Position numbers and translations under genes: made by a program
Shown here: positions 1 through 5,628 of the stretch, in pieces
Numbering within the stretch: the stretch's first letter is position 1
How the letters are laid out: each line of letters starts with the position of its first letter
The notes under the pieces: generated by a model
Database searches by the model: none
The model's input: the letters and a program-made list of their open reading frames with translations, nothing else
What the model was told of the DNA's origin: nothing
Assembly (NCBI GenBank): GCA_023442905.1
Contig: JAEZWY010000132.1
Span: 1 to 8,094, forward strand
DNA from: Bacillota bacterium
GTDB lineage: Bacteria > Bacillota > Bacilli > Lactobacillales > Aerococcaceae
DNA length: 8,094 nt
Direction of reading: 5' to 3'

Positions 1-106
1 ATGGCAAGAAGGACACACCTGTTCCCATCTCGAACACAGAAGTTAAGCTTCTTAGCGCCGAATGTAGTTGGGGGTTGCCCCCTGTGAGACTAGGACGTTG
101 CCATGC
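1..106 (+). rRNA. rrf: 5S ribosomal RNA, 5' end missing
   Basis: This is the RNA component of the 50S ribosomal subunit. It contains the conserved blocks ACACCTGTTCCCAT, GAACACAGAAGTTAAGC, AGCGCCGA, the GGGGGTTGCCCCC hairpin and GTGAGACTAGGACG. Aligned from memory to Bacillus and Enterococcus 5S (about 115-116 nt), the first visible base matches about position 11, so roughly the first ten bases (the 5' strand of helix I) lie outside the window. The 3' end is placed at about 106, just before an intrinsic terminator, so this is probably the last gene of an rRNA operon. No tRNA follows it. Identity is nearly certain; the exact 3' end is inferred by alignment. Confidence 0.96.
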
Positions 107-112
107 AAGATG

Positions 113-146
113 AAAAAAACCAGTAGCTTTGGCTGCTGGTTTTTTG
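113..146. terminator. bidirectional intrinsic terminator (rRNA operon / metallophosphoesterase)
   Basis: An 8-bp stem (120-127 with 132-139, one G-T pair) closes a 4-base loop. It is flanked by a run of A on the left (113-119) and of T on the right (140-145). On the plus strand it ends the 5S transcript; on the minus strand it gives a hairpin followed by T7 downstream of the metallophosphoesterase stop at 186. Confidence 0.9.
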
Positions 147-169
147 TCGTTATTTCTCTATCAGTATAA

Positions 170-184
170 GTTTAAAATTTAAAC
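170..184. repeat. perfect AT-rich palindrome between two gene ends
   Basis: GTTTAAA, a central A, and TTTAAAC form a perfect 15-base inverted repeat directly next to the stop codon of the minus-strand gene. TTTAAAC is repeated once more in tandem at 185-191, running into that gene's last codons. It has no T run of its own, so the stronger hairpin at 113-146 is the likelier terminator. Its role is unknown. Confidence 0.5.
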
Positions 185-185
185 T

Positions 186-1010
186 TTAAACTTCCATTAT
201 ATACATGGCATGATCAATCTCATGATAGAGGTCATTATTACGCCATTCACGCTCATAGGCTAAACTATTGCTAATAAAGTGTTGATTACCTTGTTGAATT
301 TGATGTCTGATATGGACATGTCCCATGATAGACGTTTTAATTGGATAGTTTTGATAGAAGGGTAAATAGTCATCAGTTGCGATGTAGGCATTAAAAAAAT
401 CAAAGACGCGGTGTGGCATGGGAATTGTAAATTCAGGAATAGTAATTACATGAGTGAGTAGAATAATATTTTTGGGATTATGCTGTTTTATAACTTGATC
501 TAAGGTTTCTTTGGTTTCTTGCGCAAAGGCTTTGGATACTTCCTTATCCGTTGCTTGCCAGTCTAATCTGACTTTGTCTTGCCAAGTAACAAGCTTATGG
601 CGACCACGTTCTAATTTGTCTTCTTTAAATGCAGGATCATGGTAAGCATGGTTGTACCATCCAGTATGACCAACAATCGCAGTATCTTTTCCGACCATTA
701 GAGACTTGTTTAGTATGCTTTGTGGGTGACTTTTAAAAGTGTCATGAATGGATAATGTATGTTTTCTTTCTTGTTTAGGTTCCCAATAATCATGATTACC
801 GGGTAAAAAATATATTTTCGCACCAGAGTGGGCTTGTAATTTTTCTACAAAACGGATGGTCTTCTCATAATGGTTAGAGATATCACCGCCTATATATACT
901 TCATCGATTTCTTTATCATTGATGTAGGCAGAAAGTGTGTTTAGAAAATCTGTTTCTCGTTGGGTCTTGCCCCGGTCAATATGTATATCTGAAATAAATC
1001 CTAGTTTCAT
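186..1010 (-). CDS. calcineurin-like metallophosphoesterase
   Basis: A 274-residue soluble, probably cytoplasmic phosphoesterase with all the two-metal-site motifs in order: SDIH (D8, H10), GGD (41-43), GNHD (71-74), TH (186-187) and GHVH (230-233). The family hydrolyses phosphomono- or phosphodiesters using Mn, Fe or Zn ions; the substrate cannot be read from sequence. An ATG at 1037 would add nine residues, but I start at 1010. MKLGFISDIH is the usual first beta strand, a GGGTG-type ribosome binding site precedes it, and an extended -10 element at 1042-1050 would place the transcript start near 1035, after the longer start. It is a single-gene unit, divergent from the thioredoxin-like gene, and it ends at the bidirectional terminator shared with the rRNA operon. 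The family call is firm; the biological role is unknown. Confidence 0.9.
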   Translation of the reverse strand: MKLGFISDIHIDRGKTQRETDFLNTLSAYINDKEIDEVYIGGDISNHYEKTIRFVEKLQAHSGAKIYFLPGNHDYWEPKQERKHTLSIHDTFKSHPQSILNKSLMVGKDTAIVGHTGWYNHAYHDPAFKEDKLERGRHKLVTWQDKVRLDWQATDKEVSKAFAQETKETLDQVIKQHNPKNIILLTHVITIPEFTIPMPHRVFDFFNAYIATDDYLPFYQNYPIKTSIMGHVHIRHQIQQGNQHFISNSLAYEREWRNNDLYHEIDHAMYIMEV

Positions 1011-1041
1011 TTGTTTCACCCTTATTCTTGGAATCATCTCT

Positions 1042-1050
1042 ATTCTACCA
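1042..1050 (-). promoter_or_regulatory. extended -10 promoter of the metallophosphoesterase gene
   Basis: Read on the minus strand this is TGGTAGAAT, a TGn extended -10 element with five of six matches to TATAAT. No good -35 lies 17 bases upstream, which extended -10 promoters tolerate. The predicted start near 1035 leaves a leader of about 25 bases before the ATG at 1010. Confidence 0.5.
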
Positions 1051-1073
1051 TATGGCTTAAGAATGCATATTAA

Positions 1074-1102
1074 TTGAATTTCTGAGCTTTAAAGCATACC
1101 AT
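1074..1102 (+). promoter_or_regulatory. putative promoter of the thioredoxin-like gene
   Basis: TTGAAT and TACCAT are separated by 17 bases, each matching the sigma-A consensus at four of six positions. A start near 1109 would give a leader of about 28 bases carrying the AGGAGG site at 1123-1128. The match is modest, so this is a best candidate only. Confidence 0.35.
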
Positions 1103-1136
1103 GAATTTAAGGAATAAAAATTAGGAGGTATTTGAT

Positions 1137-1517
1137 ATGGTAGATGATATTCAACCGTTCACACAAGATGAATTTGAGGAAAAAGTGAAAGATTTTAATG
1201 AGATAACAGCAAATGTTGCACAAGGGATGTTGGAGGATGATGAAGCTAAATTGCTTTTTATTGGTCGTCCTACTTGTGGATTCTGTCGTAAATATTTGCC
1301 AAAATTGATTCAAGCTTTAGGCGATGATGTAAATAATACATATTACTTAAACTCTGAACAAACAGTAACAGATGATGCATTATCTGACTTCCGTTTTGAA
1401 GTTGGTGCTAAAACGGTACCTTCATTAGTATATGTTGGTGGCGATGGTAAGTTTAAAAATTTAAACGCTGACTCTTCAAATTCTGTGGAAAAAATTGCGC
1501 AAGCTATTCATGGATAA
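1137..1517 (+). CDS. thioredoxin-fold protein, PedC/BrcD bacteriocin accessory type
   Basis: A 126-residue thioredoxin-like protein. The hydrophobic strand KLLFIGRPTCGFC leads into a CxxC active site (C47, C50), and the conserved cis-proline is in TVPS (P95). There is no signal peptide, so it should act in the cytoplasm. Proteins of this size and pattern in lactic acid bacteria are usually named bacteriocin transport accessory proteins, after PedC and BrcD, which help disulfide formation in pediocin-like bacteriocins. No bacteriocin precursor, ABC transporter or immunity gene is visible nearby, so a general redox role is as likely. The start is secured by AGGAGG at 1123-1128, eight bases before the ATG. 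No T-rich terminator follows; an inverted repeat at 1554-1576 lies before the next gene. Confidence 0.85.
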   Translation: MVDDIQPFTQDEFEEKVKDFNEITANVAQGMLEDDEAKLLFIGRPTCGFCRKYLPKLIQALGDDVNNTYYLNSEQTVTDDALSDFRFEVGAKTVPSLVYVGGDGKFKNLNADSSNSVEKIAQAIHG

Positions 1518-1553
1518 ATAGGTCGCATAACTGAATTCGTAAATAGAAGTTTA

Positions 1554-1576
1554 TTAAACCCTTAAGAAAGGTTTAA
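1554..1576. repeat. inverted repeat TTAAACC...GGTTTAA, possible operator
   Basis: Two 10-base arms (1554-1563 and 1567-1576) with one mismatch flank a 3-base centre; the outer seven bases, TTAAACC and GGTTTAA, match perfectly. There is no T run after it, so it does not look like an intrinsic terminator. Its place about 70 bases before the secreted-protein gene, just upstream of a possible -35 box, suits a regulator binding site. That role is inferred. Confidence 0.45.
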
Positions 1577-1591
1577 AGCGCATGAAATCGT

Positions 1592-1620
1592 TTGAATATA
1601 TCTATATTTTTCTTTAGACT
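1592..1620 (+). promoter_or_regulatory. weak putative promoter of the secreted acidic protein
   Basis: TTGAAT and TAGACT are separated by 17 bases, each with four of six consensus matches. The start would fall near 1627, only about 20 bases before the ATG at 1647 and just ahead of the GAAAGG ribosome binding site (1631-1636). Other AT-rich alternatives exist in this stretch, so confidence is low. Confidence 0.28.
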
Positions 1621-1646
1621 TATAAGTATAGAAAGGTGTGATAGTA

Positions 1647-2300
1647 ATGAAAACGCCAAAAGTAGTGATGGGATTACTTACCGCAGCTGTACTTACAGCC
1701 GGATACACCATTACCCAAGTTCAAGCAGATGAGAATGCACAAGATTTATATACAAGTAATGTAGAAGTAGCACAAGTTGATTCTACTGTATCTAGAAGTG
1801 AATCAGCGGGTCAAACAGATAGTGATACAGGTACTGAAGTAACAGATAATAATGAACAAGCTTCAGGACAAGTTGCAGATGAAGTGACACCAGTAGAAAG
1901 TACAGCAAGCGAATCAGTAGATGTTGCACAAACTGATGCGTCTACTGAGGAAGAAGCTACTGATGAAAATGCCCTAGCGCAAGAGGAAGCTGAAACTCCA
2001 GCAAGTGAACCAGTGGTTGCTGAAGAGGTAACTACGAATGATGTTGAATCAGACAAGCAAACAACACCTGTAGTTGCGGATACTGCCCATGAAGCAGAGA
2101 CAAGCGTACCTGACCAAACTGAAAACCGTCAAGTTATTATTGACCGTGTTGGTTTGGCTAGTGATGCGTTAGATGGTTATAGTGATGAACAAATTGCTCA
2201 ATCACGAGTTGAAGCAGAAAACCTAGGATCTGACCCAGGTTACTCATACTCATGGTTACTACAACAAACACCAGCTAATGCTGCAACACAATCAATGTAA
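1647..2300 (+). CDS. secreted acidic Ser/Thr/Glu-rich protein, unknown function
   Basis: I do not recognise a named family. The 217-residue product has three parts. Residues 1-27 are a Sec signal peptide: Lys at 2 and 5, a hydrophobic core at 6-19, and a likely cut after VQA. Residues 28-160 are low-complexity and rich in Glu, Asp, Ser, Thr, Val, Ala and Gln, as in disordered spacers of surface proteins. Residues 161-217 look more ordered, with RQVIIDRVGLASDAL, YSDEQIAQSRVEAENLGSD and PGYSYSWLLQ. There are no cysteines, no LPxTG anchor, no second membrane segment and no recognisable LysM or SH3b domain, so it is probably released or held non-covalently. An upstream in-frame GTG at 1638 falls just after the GAAAGG ribosome binding site (1631-1636), so the ATG at 1647, ten bases after that site, is the better start. 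It ends at a terminator shared with the convergent PPK2 gene. Confidence 0.8.
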   Translation: MKTPKVVMGLLTAAVLTAGYTITQVQADENAQDLYTSNVEVAQVDSTVSRSESAGQTDSDTGTEVTDNNEQASGQVADEVTPVESTASESVDVAQTDASTEEEATDENALAQEEAETPASEPVVAEEVTTNDVESDKQTTPVVADTAHEAETSVPDQTENRQVIIDRVGLASDALDGYSDEQIAQSRVEAENLGSDPGYSYSWLLQQTPANAATQSM

Positions 2301-2311
2301 GCTTTAAAGTA

Positions 2312-2356
2312 AAGAACCCCTTCTAGTGAATCTATTTGATTCCAGAAGGGGTTCTT
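2312..2356. terminator. bidirectional terminator between convergent genes
   Basis: AAGAACCCC (2312-2320) pairs perfectly with GGGGTTCTT (2348-2356), and pairing continues inward through TTCTAGTGAATC and GATTCCAGAA with a small mismatch around a short loop. T-rich sequence follows on the plus strand and A-rich sequence (TTTACTTT on the minus strand) on the other side. It ends the secreted-protein transcript, and reading from the minus strand it lies just past the PPK2 stop at 2358. Confidence 0.9.
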
Positions 2357-2357
2357 T

Positions 2358-3821
2358 TTATTCTGCTAAGAAAGCTTCCATACGTTGAATGAAGTCTTTT
2401 AATACTGTAATGCGGGCATGTCGTTTGTCGACACCAGAAATCACTTTCCAAGGTGCTTCTTTTGTAGAGGTAGCCGCTAACATCTCATTCATTGCAGTAT
2501 TGTAGAGATCAAATTTGTCTCGGTTTCGCCAATCTTCATCTGTGATTTTGTATTGTTTATCTGGATCCTTTTCCCGGCCCATAAACCGATTATATTGCGT
2601 ATCTTTATCTATGATAATGAGGTACTTCAATAAAAGATAATCTTGGTCAGTAATATTATGTTCCATTTGATTTATTTCCGCATAAGCTTCTTGCCAGCGG
2701 TAAACAGGTGTTAATCCTTCAATACGTTCAACGAGTACTCGACCGTACCAAGTTCTATCAAAAATAGTCATGCGCCCTAGGCTAGGGAAGTCACGGTAAA
2801 ACCGCCATAGATAATGGTGGCGTATTTCTTCATCATTTGGTGCAGCGACCGTTGCAACATCGTAACCACGTGGGTCCATCAGCCGAGTCAAGCGTTGGTA
2901 ATTTCCACCTTTTCCAGCTGCATCAGAACCTTCATAGGCTACAATAACCCCCTTATTTTCTTGATAAGCTCTAAATAGTAGGTTTGAGGCTTGCCTTTGC
3001 AAATCTTCCTTGATAACGTCATAATCTTCCTCTGAAATAACAGGAGAATGGTCTACTTGCCCAACAATATCGGGGCTGTGACCAATAAAGTCTAGGTCCT
3101 TTTGTGGTCTGCTTAAATCTTTAGCTAGCCAATCTGTAAGACTATCAATACAAGTTTTGAGTGCCAGGCGGGATTGGTCTTTTTGGTCCTCTATATGTAA
3201 AATATGCCAAGGTGTTTCTTTAAAATTTGTTTTAGTTAGTATATCGATAAAATGTTTTCGGTAAGCCTTATAGTTTTTAAGTTGGTCCTTATCCTCCTTA
3301 GTGATAAGGACTTTTCGACAAGGGTCTTCTTTTAAGGCTTTAATTCGCTCAGACATTTCATCCTTACTATGATGAATAAAGAATTTTACCACTAGGGTGT
3401 CATCTTGAGTCAAGGCTTTCTCTACAAATGAAATATCATCTAAGACATGGTTGAGCGTTTTTTCTTTCATATTCAATTGGTGGAAGAGGTCGTAGTAGAA
3501 AGAGCGGTCGAAGAAAACAATTTGACCTCGTTTTGGTGCTCGCATAAAGAAACGACGTAAATATGGCCGTTGTGCGTCTTCCAACGTACTTTCCTCAAAG
3601 ACAGCTACTTCATAATGTTTGGGGTCCAGCTCACGTGTCAAATCCTTGAGTAAGAACCCTTTACCAGATGCCTCCCAACCATCCACAATGACGAGCATAC
3701 TTTTTTGCGTGTCTTGTAGTTGTCGGTGTAATTCAGCAAATTTATCTCCTAGTTCTGAACGCTTCATATCTTGTAAATCGATTGAAATACTTGTTCTATC
3801 AGCATTTTTATTTGGTAACAT
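2358..3821 (-). CDS. pap: two-domain PPK2 polyphosphate kinase (polyphosphate:AMP phosphotransferase type)
   Basis: A cytoplasmic PPK2-family enzyme that moves phosphate between polyphosphate and nucleotides. Fused two-domain members are usually polyphosphate:AMP phosphotransferases that make ADP. Counting from the ATG at 3821 (487 residues), the N-terminal domain has Walker A GWEASGKG (48-55) and Walker B FFDRS (103-107). The C-terminal domain has GSDAAGKG (298-305), IFDRTWYGRVLVERIEG (353-369) and a lid segment WRNRDKFDLYNTAMNEML (431-448). The C-terminal half matches the family best and is probably the catalytic one. A GTG at 3830 would add three residues but leaves almost no room for a ribosome binding site; AGAAAG is better spaced for the ATG. 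The gene converges on the secreted protein and is divergent from the carbonic anhydrase. The family is certain; AMP specificity and the symbol are inferred from domain architecture. Confidence 0.92.
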   Translation of the reverse strand: MLPNKNADRTSISIDLQDMKRSELGDKFAELHRQLQDTQKSMLVIVDGWEASGKGFLLKDLTRELDPKHYEVAVFEESTLEDAQRPYLRRFFMRAPKRGQIVFFDRSFYYDLFHQLNMKEKTLNHVLDDISFVEKALTQDDTLVVKFFIHHSKDEMSERIKALKEDPCRKVLITKEDKDQLKNYKAYRKHFIDILTKTNFKETPWHILHIEDQKDQSRLALKTCIDSLTDWLAKDLSRPQKDLDFIGHSPDIVGQVDHSPVISEEDYDVIKEDLQRQASNLLFRAYQENKGVIVAYEGSDAAGKGGNYQRLTRLMDPRGYDVATVAAPNDEEIRHHYLWRFYRDFPSLGRMTIFDRTWYGRVLVERIEGLTPVYRWQEAYAEINQMEHNITDQDYLLLKYLIIIDKDTQYNRFMGREKDPDKQYKITDEDWRNRDKFDLYNTAMNEMLAATSTKEAPWKVISGVDKRHARITVLKDFIQRMEAFLAE

Positions 3822-3844
3822 CCACTTCACTTCTTTCTATTAGT

Positions 3845-3928
3845 AAAATAGCAATCCTTAGTGAACTTTATTTTCTTATATATATTATAAGGCATAAATG
3901 CAATAATGCATAAGGATTGTGCTATTTT
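3845..3928. promoter_or_regulatory. inverted repeat pair between divergent PPK2 and carbonic anhydrase genes
   Basis: The left arm 3845-3860 (AAAATAGCAATCCTTA) is the exact reverse complement of the right arm 3911-3928 (TAAGGATT then GCTATTTT), apart from two extra bases in the middle of the right arm. The 50-base AT-rich spacer contains the best -10 candidate for the PPK2 gene. Such an arrangement in a divergent intergenic region could be a paired operator or part of a leader. The repeat is seen directly; the regulatory role is inferred. Confidence 0.5.
3884..3889 (-). promoter_or_regulatory. putative -10 element of the PPK2 gene
   Basis: On the minus strand this reads TATAAT, a perfect consensus, about 63 bases upstream of the ATG at 3821. 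No convincing -35 is found at 16-18 bases (the 17-base position reads TATGCA), so the promoter may be weak or activator-dependent. The right arm of the inverted repeat would overlap the -35 region. Confidence 0.4.
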
Positions 3929-4013
3929 CGGTAGAATCGTACAAATTTTAAAAGATTCCTAGGGTTTTATGATAAAATAATTAGGAACTACTGTAAGAAG
4001 GAAGGAAAACTGA

Positions 4014-4637
4014 ATGAGAGATTTAAAAAAAGCGGTCGATCAGTTTCACGAAACGGCCTATAAAGACAAGCAAGCGATCTATGAGTCATTAGCACGTACC
4101 CACTCGCCACACACCTTAGTGATAACCTGTGGTGACTCCCGTATTAATGTCGAAAGCTTGTTGCAAGCCGATCCAGGCGAGGTTTTCCAAATTCGAAATA
4201 TCGCAAATATCGTACCAGAATATAATGACCCAGATCCAATATTATCCCTACAGGCAGGTTTAGATTTTACTGTGACTGCCTTAAAAGTAGAAAATATTAT
4301 TATACTTGGCCATATCAACTGCGGGGGCTGCAATACTTGCCTTAACCCACCAGCTAATTTTGACGAGATGCCCTATTTGAAAGAATGGCTTAGCCGGTTA
4401 AACCCAGTCAAAGATGCCATTGCAGATCAATTGGCAAAGCTTGATGATCCAGTTGCCAAAAGTGATTTAATGGAAAAAACAAATATTATCACGCAATACA
4501 ACCACTTAATGGCTTATCCTATTATTGCTGAACGAGTTGCAGCAGGTACTCTGAAAGTATCGGGCTGGCATTTCCATACAGATGAAGGTTACGTTGAAGT
4601 TTATCAACCTGAAACCAAGACATTCACAAGACTTTAA
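4014..4637 (+). CDS. beta-class carbonic anhydrase
   Basis: A 207-residue cytoplasmic zinc enzyme that interconverts CO2 and bicarbonate, supplying bicarbonate for carboxylation steps in lactic acid bacteria. The zinc and catalytic residues are all present: C39, D41 and R43 in CGDSR, and H100 and C103 in GHINCGGC, with the conserved RN pair at 61-62 (IRNIANIVP). The length is normal for bacterial beta-CAs and the C-terminal GWHFHTDEGYVEVY element is typical. An AAGGAAGG ribosome binding site sits just upstream of the ATG. It is a single-gene unit: divergent from the PPK2 gene and closed by a hairpin terminator at 4660-4690. I found no clear sigma-A promoter for it in the intergenic region; TATGAT at 3969-3974 is the nearest -10-like element but has a poor -35. 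Confidence 0.95.
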   Translation: MRDLKKAVDQFHETAYKDKQAIYESLARTHSPHTLVITCGDSRINVESLLQADPGEVFQIRNIANIVPEYNDPDPILSLQAGLDFTVTALKVENIIILGHINCGGCNTCLNPPANFDEMPYLKEWLSRLNPVKDAIADQLAKLDDPVAKSDLMEKTNIITQYNHLMAYPIIAERVAAGTLKVSGWHFHTDEGYVEVYQPETKTFTRL

Positions 4638-4648
4638 GTTAAAATAGA

Positions 4649-4654
4649 TATAAT
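4649..4654 (+). promoter_or_regulatory. consensus TATAAT, possible -10 for the RNase operon
   Basis: A perfect TATAAT lies just after the carbonic anhydrase stop. The only consensus-like -35 upstream, TTCACA at 4623-4628, is 20 bases away, longer than usual. A start near 4661 would fall within the carbonic anhydrase terminator hairpin, about 64 bases before the RNase ATG. Read-through from the carbonic anhydrase promoter is the alternative. Confidence 0.3.
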
Positions 4655-4659
4655 TGAAG

Positions 4660-4690
4660 CGTCCTTAGCTCGAAAGGACGTTTTTCTTTT
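4660..4690 (+). terminator. intrinsic terminator after carbonic anhydrase
   Basis: CGTCCTT (4660-4666) pairs with AAGGACG (4674-4680) around a 7-base loop and is followed by TTTTTCTTTT. This is a classic rho-independent terminator. Confidence 0.9.
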
Positions 4691-4724
4691 CGAGTTTTAA
4701 AAGTATTTTAAGGAGGATAGTTAG

Positions 4725-5285
4725 ATGATGAATCCACAAAAAGATCAGTTGGAGGCCATCCAGCGACTGATCAAAAACCCTAAAACGATTATTGGGGTAA
4801 TCTTAGCGGCACTTGCAGTTTATGCTTCACAAGAACCTTGGGAGAATAACAATCAAGACAGTAACCAAAGTAACCCAACGCAAGTTACAGAAAGTGAATC
4901 AACCCAAGAAGCGTCCCAACAAACGAATACCGATACAGATCAAATCCAAGTGTCAGAGGACGGGGCATACACAAGTCCAGAAGAAGTTGCTGCATATATC
5001 GATGAATATGATAAGTTACCAGAAAATTTCATCAGCAAATCAGAAGCAGAAGACCTTGGATGGGTATCTAGCGAAGGTAACTTATGGGAAGTAGCAGAGG
5101 GTATGTCGATTGGAGGCGACTACTTCGGTAATTATGAAGGGTTACTGCCAGAAGAAGATGAATACCGAGAAGCAGATGTCAACTATGACGGTGGCTTTAG
5201 AGGAGCTGAGCGGATCATTTTTTCCGATGACGGAGATATCTACTATACAGATGACCACTATGAATCCTTCGAAAAACTCTATTAA
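4725..5285 (+). CDS. barnase-type extracellular ribonuclease with N-terminal membrane segment
   Basis: A 186-residue guanyl-preferring ribonuclease of the barnase (RNase N1/T1) family, a general RNA-degrading enzyme exported from the cell. Residues 1-20 are a polar, mixed-charge N-terminus, 21-34 a hydrophobic segment (TIIGVILAALAVYA), and 38-80 a Gln/Asn/Ser/Thr-rich linker. Residues 84-186 align along the whole mature barnase domain. Catalytic residues by alignment are K105 (barnase K27), E149 (E73, in READ), R159 (R83), R163 (R87) and H178 (H102, in DHY), all present. It has no cysteines. The hydrophobic segment could be an uncleaved anchor or a signal peptide cut after VYA. AGGAGG at 4711-4716, eight bases before the first of two tandem ATGs, fixes the start. 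The barstar gene follows after 18 bases, so this is a toxin with its immunity protein. Fold and activity are well supported; the biological target is not known. Confidence 0.95.
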   Translation: MMNPQKDQLEAIQRLIKNPKTIIGVILAALAVYASQEPWENNNQDSNQSNPTQVTESESTQEASQQTNTDTDQIQVSEDGAYTSPEEVAAYIDEYDKLPENFISKSEAEDLGWVSSEGNLWEVAEGMSIGGDYFGNYEGLLPEEDEYREADVNYDGGFRGAERIIFSDDGDIYYTDDHYESFEKLY

Positions 5286-5303
5286 TGACAAGGAGTGACC
5301 AGC

Positions 5304-5573
5304 ATGCAAACACTTATTATTGATGGCCAAGACCTTTATGGGAAAAATGACTTGCACGATCACATTGCAAAAGCTTTAGACTTCCCTAGTTATTATGGTG
5401 CTAATCTAGATGCCCTAAATGACATGCTAACTTCACTGCAAGAAGTAACCAATATCTACCTTCTGAACTTAGATGCCTTAGCAGACCATATCGGAAGCGG
5501 CTACACAAAGAAACTCGTCAAATTATTATTGGATGTGGAAGAAAAGAATGCATTCTTGACCATTCTTAGGTAA
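5304..5573 (+). CDS. barstar-family ribonuclease inhibitor (immunity protein)
   Basis: An 89-residue cytoplasmic inhibitor that should bind and block the preceding RNase, protecting the producer before export. It has the barstar signature PSYYGANLDALND: Y30 and D36 match barstar Y29 and D35, and D40 matches D39, the residues that plug the RNase active site. D77 lies where barstar has E76. Barstar W38 is replaced here by Asn. The length is almost the same as B. amyloliquefaciens barstar (about 90). The start is the ATG at 5304, eight bases after AAGGAG (5290-5295); an in-frame GTG at 5295 overlaps that ribosome binding site and is rejected. The 18-base gap to the RNase stop implies co-transcription, as expected for a toxin/immunity pair. 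Confidence 0.94.
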   Translation: MQTLIIDGQDLYGKNDLHDHIAKALDFPSYYGANLDALNDMLTSLQEVTNIYLLNLDALADHIGSGYTKKLVKLLLDVEEKNAFLTILR

Positions 5574-5628
5574 GATGTAGACAAAGAAAGTCTTAACGAA
5601 GAGATAAAATGATAAAAGGAGGGAAGAA

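Noticed and set aside
1..185. Looked for tRNA genes after the 5S rRNA.
   Set aside because: The 5S is followed directly by a terminator and then the end of a minus-strand coding gene; no cloverleaf sequence is present.
1554..1576. Considered as the terminator of the thioredoxin-like gene.
   Set aside because: No T run follows either arm on the plus strand.
1811..2056. Antisense open frame of 81 codons within the secreted acidic protein gene.
   Set aside because: Its Ser/Thr/Val/Ala-rich product mirrors the biased codons of the sense strand, and it has no ribosome binding site; the sense frame has a signal peptide and terminator.
4813..5094. Overlapping plus-strand frame of 93 codons inside the RNase gene.
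   Set aside because: It is Lys/Gln-rich with no family signal, and the other frame encodes a full barnase domain over the same bases.
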